Shown here: positions 54,004 to 63,088 of the stretch, piece after piece | How the letters are laid out: every line of letters begins with the position of its first letter | Numbering within the stretch: the stretch's first letter is position 1 | Assembly (NCBI GenBank): GCA_000753455.2 | Contig: LM994670.1 | Span: forward strand, 1,838,162-1,902,161 | Source: Clostridium jeddahitimonense | GTDB taxonomy: Bacteria > Bacillota > Clostridia > Clostridiales > Clostridiaceae | Direction: 5' to 3' | Length of the DNA: 64,000 bases | Notes under the pieces: generated by a model | The model's input: only the letters and a program-made list of their open reading frames with translations | Told to the model about the DNA's origin: nothing | Databases searched by the model: none | Position numbers and translations under genes: made by a program

Positions 54004-55365
54004 TTACAATTTTGATAATGGATTTGAACGAACTGCTTCTCTAAGCTTATCATCATCTATATGAGTATATATTTGTGTTGTCGAAATATTTTCATGACCT
54101 AATATATTTTGTAGGCTACGTATATCTACATTTCCATGCTTATACATCAAAGTTGCTGCTGTATGTCGTAGTTTATGAGGGGTATAATTATCATCTAATA
54201 GTTCAGCGGTATTTATATGTTTTTTTACTAAAAGTTCAACAGTTCTTTTATTAATAGGCTTATTACGATTAGATAGAAATAAATATTTTTTGTTTTCTTC
54301 TGGTACTTTTGAGTTATCCCTTTTGCTTAAGTAGTCATTAATAGCTTTTATGCATGCATCATTAAGATATATAGTACGTTCCTTGTTACCTTTACCAACT
54401 ATAGTTAGTGTATCATTTTTTATCTTATTAATTTCAATAGAACATAACTCAGATAGTCTAAGGCCGCAATTTAAAAAAAGAGTTAATATGCAATAATCTC
54501 TATAATAGTTTAAATTGCTTTTATCCAGGGAGGAGAGTAGCTGTAAGCTTTGCTCTAGTGTTAGATACACAGGGTGTCTTTTACTTATCTTTGGAGACTC
54601 AAGTTCTAATGTTGGATTATCAATTATAACTTTAGCTTTACCGTATAAAAACTTATAGAAAGATTTAAGCGTTGCTACCTTTCGTGCTCTAGCATAAGTA
54701 CTATTGTTTCTTTCTTTTTCTACGAAAGATAAAAATGCATAAATATCTGTTAGCTTAATAGTATTAATAAACTTTTCATCAACATCACTGATATTTATTT
54801 CTTCCAACTCCAGTGATAGATCATTTAAATTATCTTTATAAACCTTCATAAATCTAAAAAATAATTGCAAATCTATTTTATAACCACTTATTGTATTTGA
54901 TGACTTTCCTTTTATAGTTTCTAAATAATTCAAAAAATCTATTACTAACTGTGGTAAATCAGAAGAGTAGTTAACAGGTTTATGTTTTAAATTATTTATT
55001 TTAATAATTTGGTTTTCGTTAATTAAAGTATCATCATCATAAATATTACTTTCATTATAAGCTATTTTTGCTTCCTTAAGAGTTCTGTTTAAGCCAAGTT
55101 CCTTAAGCCAAATTTGAATAGAACGAACATTAAGACAATAAATTTTAGCTAATTGAGTTGATGTAAAACTATGTTTAACTACTAATATGTATAAGTCTTC
55201 AATAATATATTCATAACCACGTTTACGTTCTAAAAGTTTAAAGTTATTTTTAATTACATTTATGTTATTTTTATCTTCATCAGAAAGGGGGATTTCAAGC
55301 AAATTTTTAATCTCATCTGAATATTGATAATTTTTATATTTAAATGTCTTTGTACGACCTCTCAA
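54004..55365 (-). CDS. Tyrosine recombinase with N-terminal HTH-like extension
   Basis: 453 residues. C-terminal tyrosine recombinase with catalytic Arg in NCGLRLSELC, Lys in GKGNKER, HKLRHTAATLMYKHG, and LGHENISTTQIYTHI with the nucleophile Tyr. SAM-like core-binding domain about 140-250. Residues 1-120 are extra compared with XerC/XerD (about 300 residues) and include an HTH-like FTSTQLAKIYCLNVRSIQIWLKELG. TTG start after GGAGG. It may be a chromosome-dimer (Xer) or stand-alone recombinase; no mobile-element genes flank it, arguing against an integrase of a resident element. Confidence 0.85.
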   Translation of the reverse strand: MRGRTKTFKYKNYQYSDEIKNLLEIPLSDEDKNNINVIKNNFKLLERKRGYEYIIEDLYILVVKHSFTSTQLAKIYCLNVRSIQIWLKELGLNRTLKEAKIAYNESNIYDDDTLINENQIIKINNLKHKPVNYSSDLPQLVIDFLNYLETIKGKSSNTISGYKIDLQLFFRFMKVYKDNLNDLSLELEEINISDVDEKFINTIKLTDIYAFLSFVEKERNNSTYARARKVATLKSFYKFLYGKAKVIIDNPTLELESPKISKRHPVYLTLEQSLQLLSSLDKSNLNYYRDYCILTLFLNCGLRLSELCSIEINKIKNDTLTIVGKGNKERTIYLNDACIKAINDYLSKRDNSKVPEENKKYLFLSNRNKPINKRTVELLVKKHINTAELLDDNYTPHKLRHTAATLMYKHGNVDIRSLQNILGHENISTTQIYTHIDDDKLREAVRSNPLSKL

Positions 55366-55413
55366 AAATATATACCTCCATACAATAAATTATAATATTT
55401 TATCATGATTTAT

Positions 55414-55431
55414 TTTCGTTTTAACACGAAA
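55414..55431. promoter_or_regulatory. Short inverted repeat upstream of the recombinase
   Basis: TTTCG (55414-55418) and CGAAA (55427-55431) around 8 nt, about 50 nt before the recombinase start. Possible operator or recombination arm; only 5 bp, so weak. Confidence 0.2.
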
Positions 55432-55477
55432 TTTTATAAATTGATATTTAGCGAAATTAATTTTCTCATATTTTTTA

Positions 55478-55669
55478 TTATTTTTTAGCTATTTCTTTTA
55501 TGTCTAATATCAATTCATCTAATATTAATTCTGATTTAGAAAATCCTTTTTTAAAGCATCTAATTTGTTTATACTTAATTCCATTCATATTATAGTCTAA
55601 GATATCTATTCTATCACCTTTATATATTAATGATTCTTTAGAATTTTTTAATCGTATTGATATTTGCAT
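55478..55669 (-). CDS. Small hypothetical protein
   Basis: 63 residues, basic (QISIRLKNSKESLIYKGDRIDIL, FKKGFSKSELILDELILDI). No motif recognised, no signal or membrane segment. GGAGG before ATG (55669) supports translation. It lies upstream of the recombinase on the same strand but 112 nt away. Confidence 0.65.
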   Translation of the reverse strand: MQISIRLKNSKESLIYKGDRIDILDYNMNGIKYKQIRCFKKGFSKSELILDELILDIKEIAKK

Positions 55670-55708
55670 ATGTACCTCCAATTTTAAAATATAATTTAAT
55701 TATAAAAC

Positions 55709-55749
55709 AAAATAACCTATATAAACAATATGTTTATATAGGTTATTTA
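55709..55749 (-). terminator. Terminator of the acetate-transporter-like gene
   Basis: AAATAACCTATATAAAC / GTTTATATAGGTTATTT palindrome, T-rich after the stem on the minus strand. Confidence 0.75.
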
Positions 55750-55755
55750 TTAATA

Positions 55756-56364
55756 TTATTTAAATATACCAAATGGTTTACCAACAGGTACAAAAACTTT
55801 ACCGAAATGTTTGTTAAGTACTGCTGCTGCTGATCCATAGAATGACATAATTGCTATAAGTAACTCAGACCATGCTGCTAAGCTATGTGAAAACTCTGGT
55901 ACTATACCAAATGAATTTAATGATAATCCAATAAATAAGAAGTCAATTAAAACAAAAATTATAAATAGAACTTTGTGAGTTTCCATTGCTCCTATAGTCA
56001 TAAATAATGTAAATATTAAATATGCTAAAAAAGCAAATCCCATTTGTCTAGTGTCTGCTGCTGCAGCTAACTTTTCTCCAAAAACTCCGTTTTGGATTAA
56101 CCAAGTAAACCCCATAGAATACCAGAAAAATGCATATGCTCCGAAAGCTGTTGCTCCAAAAGTATTATTATGCTTAAAATCATTTATACATGCAAATAAT
56201 TGTGCTGTTGCTCCTAAGAAAATTGCCCAAGGTAATACTAATGATACCCCTGTAGTTATTCCAAGTTTTTGTGAAGATGCAACTAAAGTTATTACAGCTA
56301 GTCCAAATAAACCTAAAGCTGAAGGATCTGCTGTAACTATTTTTATCTCTTGTGTGTTATTCAT
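55756..56364 (-). CDS. Acetate/succinate transporter, GPR1/FUN34/YaaH family
   Basis: 202 residues, six hydrophobic helices. The N-terminal PSALGLFGLAVITLVAS corresponds to the NPAPLGL-type family signature (here DPSALGL), and FGATAFGAYAFFWYSMGF is the conserved second-helix segment. Family members (SatP) import acetate or succinate by proton symport. ATG 56364 follows TAGGAGG; an N-terminal extension to 56436 has no site. Confidence 0.9.
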   Translation of the reverse strand: MNNTQEIKIVTADPSALGLFGLAVITLVASSQKLGITTGVSLVLPWAIFLGATAQLFACINDFKHNNTFGATAFGAYAFFWYSMGFTWLIQNGVFGEKLAAAADTRQMGFAFLAYLIFTLFMTIGAMETHKVLFIIFVLIDFLFIGLSLNSFGIVPEFSHSLAAWSELLIAIMSFYGSAAAVLNKHFGKVFVPVGKPFGIFK

Positions 56365-56450
56365 ATTATTCCTCCTAAGTAGTTTTTTAACGCATACCAT
56401 AATAAAATAACAAATTAATATAGCTTTGTCAAACAATATTTATACTATTA

Positions 56451-58181
56451 TTATGGAAGTAATGTTCTAAGTGTTGTTTTTAATTTAAGAACTTCTATAT
56501 TTCTATTTATAACAAAGTCATCTGACCAACAATATATAATTGGAATATTTTTTTTCTTGATATAACTCAATTTTCTGATAGTGTAGTATGAATTAACTTG
56601 AAAACAATCTATAAAAATATATACTATTTTGTTAGGATCTTTAGGATTAACTACTGCAATTTCTAAATTTATTAGTTCAAATTTATAATTTTGAATTATT
56701 TTATAGCCTAAATTAGCAATTGTTCCCTTAATAAATTTTACTATATCGTAATTATCTACTTTAATTTCTAGGTTTTCTACTTTATTATCAAGGGACTCAT
56801 CAATATAATGAATGCAATCATCATATTCAAAGTTATTTAATATATAAACTTCATTTGAAGATTTATCATCTATTTGGGTAGTATCATTAACCGTTATTAA
56901 AGCAGAGAATGCATTAAAGTTGCTGGAAGAAAATAAATTTAATATACTAAGGTCATTATTTAAGTCGTCTATTAGATTATCTAAATTCTCTTTTTTTACA
57001 TTAGATTTTTTATAATTTTCTTTATACCTTTTAAAATTATTTATGAGTACCATAGTAGGCAAACTATATAATTTTTCTTTATATTTACTTATAGTGTCAT
57101 ATTTATCATAACAAAGATCTAATAATTCTCTCTCTTTATCTGAAAGGTTATTTATTTCATTAGTAATTGTTATAAGTTCTTTAAATAAATATAGATTATT
57201 AGACAAACTCTTCAAAAATATATACATTTCATTTTCGTCATATATATAGTTATATATTTTATTGAAATAATTTTCTGTTATAACAGATTTTAAAAATTCA
57301 AATGATTTTACATACATTTTTAAAGAATCTATATTTTCTTTATATTGTTCAAATATAATTTTCCTCATAGTTTTTTGTTCGGTTAATATTTTTTCGTTAT
57401 AATTTTTAACTTGTTTTAATTTTTTTCTGTTAAGATAATGATACCATTTTATTTTTACTGCTTCAGTAGAGTCTATTGTCATATCTAGTATTGATTTTAA
57501 TAAATCAGAATCGTTAATATCTAATGAAAAGTTAGAAGTTATAAAGTTATCGGAAAAATTATTTACATATATTGGTGGCATTAATGCATACTTATTATTC
57601 AATAAACAATCAATCTTATATTGTACTCTATCAATATCTTCATATGAAATATCACCTTTTATATATTCAAATCGCTCAATATTATTTATCCTTTTATACT
57701 TTAAATAATTGTTAATAATATTAGACTCTTTTATTCCATTAATAAAATTGTTTATCCAAAAGTAATCCCTTATTTCGTAAATACTATTTTTTAATTTTTC
57801 GCAAATTATTTCTGAATATTCACATTCTATATTTGATGAAAATAAAATATCGCTAATCTCTACAAGAGATATGATATCTTCCTCTTTCTTATTTGGTTCT
57901 TCAATTATTGTTTTCACCTTGTTATATTTATATTTGATATCTTGCAACAGGATATAAAGCTGTTTTAATTTCTTTTTATATATTTTATCATCCGATCTAT
58001 AATAAATACACTTATATTTTTCTATGCTAAGTTCCTTGATTAAATCAGCAATAAGTATATATTTATTATTTAAATGCTGCAAATCTATGTTTTTAGCTTT
58101 TAAGTATATCCTTTTATCTTCTAGAATTTTTGATAGTAAATCTATTATTGTAGTAAAATTGATATCTATTTCTCTAATCAT
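56451..58181 (-). CDS. Large uncharacterised protein with nuclease-like C-terminal tail
   Basis: 576 residues, lysine/asparagine-rich and very low GC, no signal peptide. The first 460 residues are helical and coiled-coil-like with no motif found. The last 110 (about 467-576) resemble the MTES_1575 type restriction-endonuclease domain: GYKIIQNYKFELINLEIAVV, VNPKDP, IFIDCF and YCWSDDFVINRN mirror IDLAVVDPxDP, GIECDG and HRIWSTDWFRNP in long SF1 helicases. The usual D and E are E and D here, and no helicase motifs occur. ATG 58181 follows GGAG. Role unknown. Confidence 0.7.
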   Translation of the reverse strand: MIREIDINFTTIIDLLSKILEDKRIYLKAKNIDLQHLNNKYILIADLIKELSIEKYKCIYYRSDDKIYKKKLKQLYILLQDIKYKYNKVKTIIEEPNKKEEDIISLVEISDILFSSNIECEYSEIICEKLKNSIYEIRDYFWINNFINGIKESNIINNYLKYKRINNIERFEYIKGDISYEDIDRVQYKIDCLLNNKYALMPPIYVNNFSDNFITSNFSLDINDSDLLKSILDMTIDSTEAVKIKWYHYLNRKKLKQVKNYNEKILTEQKTMRKIIFEQYKENIDSLKMYVKSFEFLKSVITENYFNKIYNYIYDENEMYIFLKSLSNNLYLFKELITITNEINNLSDKERELLDLCYDKYDTISKYKEKLYSLPTMVLINNFKRYKENYKKSNVKKENLDNLIDDLNNDLSILNLFSSSNFNAFSALITVNDTTQIDDKSSNEVYILNNFEYDDCIHYIDESLDNKVENLEIKVDNYDIVKFIKGTIANLGYKIIQNYKFELINLEIAVVNPKDPNKIVYIFIDCFQVNSYYTIRKLSYIKKKNIPIIYCWSDDFVINRNIEVLKLKTTLRTLLP

Positions 58182-58366
58182 ATAAATCTCCAATAATTTT
58201 TGTTTTTATATATCATATGTTTGTACATTTAATTACTACACCTATAAGTTTATTATATAATTATTATTTTTTTAGAGTTATTAATTTATATATAGTTAAA
58301 TAGTTATATTTTAATTTTTGTATTCATAATATATATTAAATAAATTAAACCATGGGGGTGATATTT

Positions 58367-58585
58367 ATGTTTAAGCTAAGTATTTTAGATAAAGCATCTT
58401 TTTTTCTAGTGATTCTAGGTGCTTTAAACTGGGGAAGTATAGGAATATTAAATTTTAATTTTATATACTTCTTAGTTGGTGGAACGCCATTTATTTTAAG
58501 AATTATTTATGTATTAGTATTTTTGGCAGCAATAGACTTGTTATATCTTTTGGTAAAAGGAAATGTTATAAAAGTTAAATCGTAG
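58367..58585 (+). CDS. DUF378-family small membrane protein
   Basis: 72 residues, two membrane helices. LDKASFFLVILGALNWGSIG and IIYVLVFLAAIDLLYLL match DUF378 (YuzA). ATG 58367 has GGGGGTG upstream; the earlier ATG 58352 is part of that stretch. Function unknown. Divergent from the large unknown gene, with about 185 AT-rich bases between. Confidence 0.85.
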   Translation: MFKLSILDKASFFLVILGALNWGSIGILNFNFIYFLVGGTPFILRIIYVLVFLAAIDLLYLLVKGNVIKVKS

Positions 58586-58602
58586 TTGCTATACATAAAT
58601 AA

Positions 58603-58640
58603 CAAAAAAACTCCTGTTATAATTAACAGGAGTTTTTTAT
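58603..58640. terminator. Bidirectional terminator between DUF378 and ptsH
   Basis: AAAAAACTCCTGTTA / TAACAGGAGTTTTTT with a short AT loop and T/A tracts both sides. Confidence 0.85.
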
Positions 58641-58654
58641 AAGTATAACTAAAA

Positions 58655-58915
58655 TTAATCTTCTAAAGTTTCAATTAATTTTACGATTTCTTCAGCTGCT
58701 AAAGTTTCATCATCACCGTTTGCAGAAACAGTTATAGTTGCTCCTTTAGTTACACCTAAAGATAAAACACCGATTAAGCTTTTTACGTTAGCTTTCTTTC
58801 CGTTAAATTCAATGCTTACATCTGATTTGAATGATGAAGCTTTCTTTACTAATAAAGTTGCTGGTCTAGCGTGTAAACCAGTTCCGTTATTTACTACTAC
58901 TTCTTTAGATACCAT
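58655..58915 (-). CDS. ptsH: HPr phosphocarrier protein
   Basis: 86-residue phosphocarrier of the PTS. Active His in TGLHARPATLLV (His15-type) and regulatory Ser in VKSLIGVLSLGV (Ser46-type), so it can be phosphorylated by both enzyme I and HPr kinase, unlike Crh, which lacks the active His. ATG 58915 follows GAGGTG; GTG 58924 lies in that site. It stands alone without ptsI. Confidence 0.95.
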   Translation of the reverse strand: MVSKEVVVNNGTGLHARPATLLVKKASSFKSDVSIEFNGKKANVKSLIGVLSLGVTKGATITVSANGDDETLAAEEIVKLIETLED

Positions 58916-58955
58916 TAAATACACCTCTTTTTATAATAATCATCTTAACGATTCC

Positions 58956-58984
58956 ATTATAAACGTTAATGAATTAAATTTCAA
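58956..58984 (-). promoter_or_regulatory. ptsH promoter
   Basis: Minus strand TTGAAA (58979-58984), 17-bp spacer, TATAAT (58956-58961), 40 nt before the start. No cre site is evident. Confidence 0.8.
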
Positions 58985-59040
58985 GAGTTAACTGTATTTT
59001 TAATATATTAATATAAAATTTAAACGTATTTATTAGTATA

Positions 59041-59084
59041 ATATAAAAGGGAAATCTATAGCTATATACAGATTTCCCTTTTAT
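59041..59084 (-). terminator. Terminator of spoVS
   Basis: AAAAGGGAAATCT / AGATTTCCCTTTT long stem, followed by T-rich sequence on the minus strand. Confidence 0.88.
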
Positions 59085-59093
59085 ATTATTAAT

Positions 59094-59354
59094 TTATCTT
59101 GGCTGAACTATTAGTTTAATAGCAGTTCTTTCTTCACCATCAATTTCTATATCAGTAAAAGCTGGAACACATACTATGTCTCTTCCACTTGGTGCTACAA
59201 AGCCTCTTGCTATTGCAATTGCCTTAATAGCTTGATTAATAGCTCCTGCACCTACTGCTTGGATTTCTACTATGTTCTTTTCTTTTATAATAGCTGCTAA
59301 TGCTCCTGCAACTGAATTTGGATTAGATTTTGTTGAAACTTTTAATACTTCCAT
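59094..59354 (-). CDS. spoVS: Stage V sporulation protein S
   Basis: 86-residue ALBA-like protein needed for normal spore-coat assembly and septation in Bacillus. EVLKVSTKSNPNSVAGALAA opens the protein, AIAIARGFVAPSGRDIVCVPAF and the final AIKLIVQPR complete the highly conserved family pattern. ATG 59354 after AGGAGG; 19 upstream codons are in frame but without a site. A sigma-H-type promoter lies upstream. Gene order recA-rny-spoVS is shared with B. subtilis. Confidence 0.96.
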   Translation of the reverse strand: MEVLKVSTKSNPNSVAGALAAIIKEKNIVEIQAVGAGAINQAIKAIAIARGFVAPSGRDIVCVPAFTDIEIDGEERTAIKLIVQPR

Positions 59355-59418
59355 TTTTAATTTGACCTCCTGATAAAAATCGTTTACATTATATTCATTA
59401 ATACTTCTCATAATATAT

Positions 59419-59447
59419 ATATTCTATATGTTTTGAATAATTCCTTC
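59419..59447 (-). promoter_or_regulatory. Sigma-H-type promoter of spoVS
   Basis: Minus strand GAAGGAATT (59439-59447), 11-bp spacer, ATAGAATAT (59419-59427). This matches the B. subtilis sigma-H pattern RNAGGAWWW / RNNGAATWW, and spoVS is a sigma-H target there. Confidence 0.65.
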
Positions 59448-59458
59448 TTTTGTAAAGA

Positions 59459-59498
59459 ATAAAAAAAAATACATTTTGAATATTCAAAATGTATTTTT
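59459..59498 (-). terminator. Terminator of rny
   Basis: AAAAATACATTTTGAA / TTCAAAATGTATTTTT palindrome (59464-59498) with a long T-run on the minus strand. Confidence 0.88.
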
Positions 59499-59504
59499 AA
59501 AGAT

Positions 59505-61046
59505 TTATTTAGCGTAGTCTACTGCTCTTGTTTCTCTAATAACATTTATTTTAATTTGTCCTGGATACTCTAATTGCTCTTCGACGCTTTTAGCTAAACT
59601 ACGTGCTAATTCAATTGAACCAGCATCATCTAATAGTTCTGGTTTAACCATAATTCTAATCTCTCTTCCAGCTTGAATTGCATATGACTTCTCTACACCT
59701 TCGTATGAGTTTGCAATTTCTTCAAGTTTCTCTAATCTCTTAATATAAGCTTCTAGTGTTTCTCTTCTTGCACCAGGTCTAGCTGCTGATATAGCATCAG
59801 CTGATTGAACTAGGATAGCTTCTAAAGACATCATTTCAACATCACCGTGATGTGCTGCTATAGCATTTACTACTAAAGGTGATTCATGATACTTTTTAGC
59901 TAAATCTCCACCAATAAGAGCGTGTGGACCTTCGTGTTCTTGGTCTACTGCTTTACCGATGTCATGTAATAAACCTGCTCTTTTAGCAAGATTTACATCT
60001 AATCCTAATTCAGATGCCATTAATCCTGCTAAGTATGAAACTTCGATAGAATGTTTTAAAACATTCTGACCATAACTAGTTCTATATTTTAGTCTACCAA
60101 GTAACCTCATTATTTCAGGATGTAATCCATGTACACCCGTTTCTAAAGTTGCTTGTTCTCCTTCTTCTTTAATGTCATTTTCTACATCCTTAGTGGCTCT
60201 TTCAACCATTTCTTCTATTCTTGCAGGATGTATTCTGCCATCAATAATAAGCTTTTCTAATGCTATCTTAGCTATTTCTCTTCTAATCGGATCAAAGCTA
60301 GATAATATTACTGCTTCTGGAGTATCATCAATAATTAAATCTACACCAGTCAAAGTTTCAAGAGTTCTAATATTTCTTCCTTCTCTACCAATAATTCTGC
60401 CCTTCATTTCATCATTTGGTAATGCCACTACATGCACAGTTGATTCAGATACATGATCTGCCGCACATCTTTGAATTGCAGTAGTAATAATTTCTCTCGA
60501 TTTCTTATCTGCTTCTTCTTTAGCTTTCGATTCTATTTCTTTGATCATTAAAGCCGTTTCGTGCGTTATTTCCTTTTTAACTTCATCTAATAATATTTCT
60601 TTAGCTTCTTCAGTTGAAAGGTTCGAAACTTTTTCAAGTTCCTCTCTTCTGTGATTATAAATTTCTTGGGCACTTTCTTCCAATTGACTTATTTCTTGCA
60701 TTTTTTTGTTGATATTTTCTTCTTTCTTTTCAAGAAGATCGCTCTTTTTGTCTAATGCTTCTTCTCTTTGAAGAATTCTTCTTTCAAGTCTTTGAATTTC
60801 ATTTCTTCTATCACGAGAATCTCTGTCTAAGTCACTTCTAAGTTTGTGAACTTCTTCTTTAGCCTCTAAAATAGCTTCCTTCTTTGTTGATTCGGCTTCC
60901 TTCTTAGCATTTTCAACTAATTTTTCAGCTTCACCTTCTAAAATTAAAACCTTTTTCTTTGTAGCTGTTTTAATAGCTATATATTGGATAATTCCTAATA
61001 TAGCCAGTATTATAATTCCTACTAATATCATTATAGTACTATCCAA
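59505..61046 (-). CDS. rny: Ribonuclease Y
   Basis: Membrane-anchored endoribonuclease that starts mRNA decay. 513 residues: N-terminal membrane helix ([20 protein letters not shown]), long charged coiled coil (about 25-200), KH domain ([19 protein letters not shown]), and HD domain with H in [14 protein letters not shown] and [12 protein letters not shown] start at 61046 because AAGGAGG lies 7 nt before it; the frame extends to 61106 without a site. Works with PNPase (19741). Confidence 0.96.
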   Translation of the reverse strand: MDSTIMILVGIIILAILGIIQYIAIKTATKKKVLILEGEAEKLVENAKKEAESTKKEAILEAKEEVHKLRSDLDRDSRDRRNEIQRLERRILQREEALDKKSDLLEKKEENINKKMQEISQLEESAQEIYNHRREELEKVSNLSTEEAKEILLDEVKKEITHETALMIKEIESKAKEEADKKSREIITTAIQRCAADHVSESTVHVVALPNDEMKGRIIGREGRNIRTLETLTGVDLIIDDTPEAVILSSFDPIRREIAKIALEKLIIDGRIHPARIEEMVERATKDVENDIKEEGEQATLETGVHGLHPEIMRLLGRLKYRTSYGQNVLKHSIEVSYLAGLMASELGLDVNLAKRAGLLHDIGKAVDQEHEGPHALIGGDLAKKYHESPLVVNAIAAHHGDVEMMSLEAILVQSADAISAARPGARRETLEAYIKRLEKLEEIANSYEGVEKSYAIQAGREIRIMVKPELLDDAGSIELARSLAKSVEEQLEYPGQIKINVIRETRAVDYAK

Positions 61047-61153
61047 ATTAACACCTCCTTGCATATTAATCAATTTATTATTTAATAGAAAGTAGGTAGG
61101 TGTCATATTATTCTGTACTGGAACTTGAATTTGATAAACCAGTATTTGTTATT

Positions 61154-61182
61154 ATTTTATCTTAAAAACAAAAATATGTCAA
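61154..61182 (-). promoter_or_regulatory. rny promoter
   Basis: Minus strand TTGACA (61177-61182), 17-bp spacer, TAAAAT (61154-61159); leader of about 100 nt with a small TACTGG/CCAGTA stem. Confidence 0.7.
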
Positions 61183-61223
61183 GTTTAGTTAATTAAATAC
61201 ATTAATTAATTTATATATATAAA

Positions 61224-61265
61224 GCAAAAAAATACGCCTTATTATATCTATAATAAAGCGTATTA
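61224..61265 (-). terminator. Terminator of recA
   Basis: AATACGC (minus strand) pairs with GCGTATT, inner TTATTATA/AATAA pairs, followed by TTTTTTT. Confidence 0.85.
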
Positions 61266-61271
61266 CTTATT

Positions 61272-62306
61272 TTACTTTTTCTCTTTTTCAGCCTTAGGTT
61301 CTGCCATTATTGGTAGTGAATATTTAGTTCTAATTTTATTTTCTATCTCTAAAGCTATATGTGGATTTTCTTTTAAATATTGTTTAGCATTTTCTCTACC
61401 TTGACCTAATCTTATATCATTATATGAGAACCATGCACCACTTTTTTGAACTATATTTTCTTTAACACCTACATCTATAATGTTTCCATTTCGTGAAATA
61501 CCTTCATTATACATGATATCAAACTCTGCTTGCTTGAATGGTGGAGCAACTTTATTTTTCATGATTTTTACTCTAGTTCTATTACCAACTATTTCATCAC
61601 CTTGTTTTATTGAATCTATTCTTCTAACATCCATTCTAACTGAAGCATAGAACTTAAGAGCTCTTCCCCCTGTTGTTGTTTCAGGATTACCAAACATAAC
61701 TCCAACCTTTTCTCTTAACTGGTTAATGAATATTGCTACACATTTTGATTTATTAATAGTTCCTGCTAATTTTCTTAGAGCTTGAGACATTAACCTAGCA
61801 TGTAATCCTACGTGAGAATCACCCATTTCTCCTTCGATTTCTGCTCTTGGAACTAATGCTGCAACTGAGTCTACTACCAATACATCAATTGCTCCAGAAC
61901 GAACTAGTGCTTCTGCTATTTCAAGACCTTGCTCTCCTGTATCAGGTTGAGAAACTATAAGATTTTCAGTGTCTACCCCTAAGTTCTTAGCATAACTTGG
62001 ATCTAAAGCATGCTCGGCATCAATAAAGCCAACTGCACCACCTGCTTTTTGTGCTTCTGCAATTATATGTAACGCAACAGTAGTTTTACCTGAACTTTCT
62101 GGTCCGTATATTTCTATAATTCTTCCCTTAGGAACACCGCCTATACCAAGTGCAATATCTAAATCTAAACAACCCGTAGATATAGCATCAACACTCATAG
62201 CATTATGTTCTCCTAATTTCATTATGGCACCCTTACCATATTGTTTTTCAATTTGACTCATAGCATTTTCTATAGCTTTTAATTTTTCTGCATTAATATT
62301 TCCCAT
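61272..62306 (-). CDS. recA: Recombinase RecA
   Basis: Strand-exchange protein and coprotease for LexA. 344 residues: [15 protein letters not shown], Walker [10 protein letters not shown] (about 67-75), [11 protein letters not shown], the [22 protein letters not shown] L2 region ([11 protein letters not shown]) and a lysine-rich C-terminus. ATG 62306 is preferred because GAGAGG lies 9 nt upstream; ATG 62315 abuts it and would add MSL. Its leader carries a LexA-like box, so it is an SOS gene here. Confidence 0.97.
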   Translation of the reverse strand: MGNINAEKLKAIENAMSQIEKQYGKGAIMKLGEHNAMSVDAISTGCLDLDIALGIGGVPKGRIIEIYGPESSGKTTVALHIIAEAQKAGGAVGFIDAEHALDPSYAKNLGVDTENLIVSQPDTGEQGLEIAEALVRSGAIDVLVVDSVAALVPRAEIEGEMGDSHVGLHARLMSQALRKLAGTINKSKCVAIFINQLREKVGVMFGNPETTTGGRALKFYASVRMDVRRIDSIKQGDEIVGNRTRVKIMKNKVAPPFKQAEFDIMYNEGISRNGNIIDVGVKENIVQKSGAWFSYNDIRLGQGRENAKQYLKENPHIALEIENKIRTKYSLPIMAEPKAEKEKK

Positions 62307-62324
62307 AAGGCTCATCCTCTCTAT

Positions 62325-62338
62325 CGAACATTTGTTTT
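62325..62338. promoter_or_regulatory. Candidate LexA operator before recA
   Basis: On the minus strand AAAACAAATGTTCG; on the plus strand CGAAC-ATTT-GTTTT. The AAAC-N4-GTTC core is the same as at lexA. It lies a few bases downstream of the expected transcription start. Confidence 0.6.
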
Positions 62339-62347
62339 ATTAATTAA

Positions 62348-62376
62348 ATTATAATTTATGTTGAATTTTAAGTCAA
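62348..62376 (-). promoter_or_regulatory. recA promoter
   Basis: Minus strand TTGACT (62371-62376), 17-bp spacer, TATAAT (62348-62353). The -35 sits in a dyad ATGTTGA-N8-TCAACAT (62358-62379). Confidence 0.75.
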
Positions 62377-62393
62377 CATAAATTTCTAAAAAA

Positions 62394-62438
62394 TTATTTA
62401 TATTATTTATATTATTTATATTATTTATATTATTTATA
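62394..62438. repeat. AT-rich 9-bp tandem repeat
   Basis: About five copies of TATTATTTA between the recA promoter and the pgsA terminator. Likely a simple-sequence tract; possible UP-element-like or slippage-prone sequence. Confidence 0.75.
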
Positions 62439-62442
62439 TATT

Positions 62443-62476
62443 AAAAAGTTCCACCTTGAATCAGGAGGAACTTTTT
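62443..62476 (-). terminator. Terminator of rimO-pgsA
   Basis: AAAAAGTTCC-A-CCT pairs with AGG-A-GGAACTTTTT around a 6-nt loop. Confidence 0.88.
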
Positions 62477-62497
62477 AATATTATGTCCTGTATTTAA

Positions 62498-63088
62498 CTA
62501 TTTAGTCATTGAAAATACTTTTTTGTTCTTAATAAAGTAATCTATTCCAGATATTATTGTTATTATTACCGCTAGGTATAAAAATACAGTTGGAGTAACT
62601 TCAAAGAATTTATTAAGTGCAGAATTATTATTTATTAAAGATGCTAAATATGGAGATGTTCCTATATTAACTTTTATAAGTAATAATACAATTGCTATTA
62701 TTTGTATAACTGTCTTTATTTTCCCCCACCAACTAGCTGCAATTATCTTCCCTTCTGATGCAGCAATTGTTCTTAAACCTGATACAGCAAATTCTCTTGC
62801 TATAATGATTATTGCTGCGTAACTAGGGATTAATCCAAGTTCGACTAAAGATATTAATGCAGAAGTAACTAATAATTTATCAGCTAAAGGATCCATAAAC
62901 TTTCCAAAAGTTGTTACTTGATTTCTACTTCTTGCTATATAACCATCTAATTGATCTGTTAAGGATGCAATTATAAATACTAGTGTAGCTAGTATAGTTC
63001 CATATGGAATTCCTTTCATAGCTATAAATATCAAAAAAATAGGTACTAAGAAAATTCTTAGCATAGTTAACTTATTTGCCAGATTCAT
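62498..63088 (-). CDS. pgsA: CDP-diacylglycerol-glycerol-3-phosphate 3-phosphatidyltransferase
   Basis: Makes phosphatidylglycerophosphate in the membrane. 196 residues with several helices and the CDP-alcohol transferase motif as [10 protein letters not shown], then [13 protein letters not shown], matching DxxDGxxAR-x8-GxxxDxxxD. Starts 17 nt inside the rimO end after AGGAGA, so translation is coupled. rimO-pgsA-recA order is common in Clostridia. Confidence 0.96.
   Translation of the reverse strand: MNLANKLTMLRIFLVPIFLIFIAMKGIPYGTILATLVFIIASLTDQLDGYIARSRNQVTTFGKFMDPLADKLLVTSALISLVELGLIPSYAAIIIIAREFAVSGLRTIAASEGKIIAASWWGKIKTVIQIIAIVLLLIKVNIGTSPYLASLINNNSALNKFFEVTPTVFLYLAVIITIISGIDYFIKNKKVFSMTK

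Noticed and set aside
54004..55365. Recombinase as integrase of a prophage or integrative element
   Set aside because: Flanks are lexA, small hypothetical and YaaH transporter genes; no phage, conjugation or attachment-site repeats seen.
58182..58366. Regulatory RNA in the divergent gap before DUF378
   Set aside because: Very AT-rich and no stable stem or promoter pair I could support.
62394..62438. Short AT tandem repeat as a CRISPR or iteron array
   Set aside because: Units are 9 bp with no spacers, and no replication or Cas gene is nearby; simple-sequence tract.
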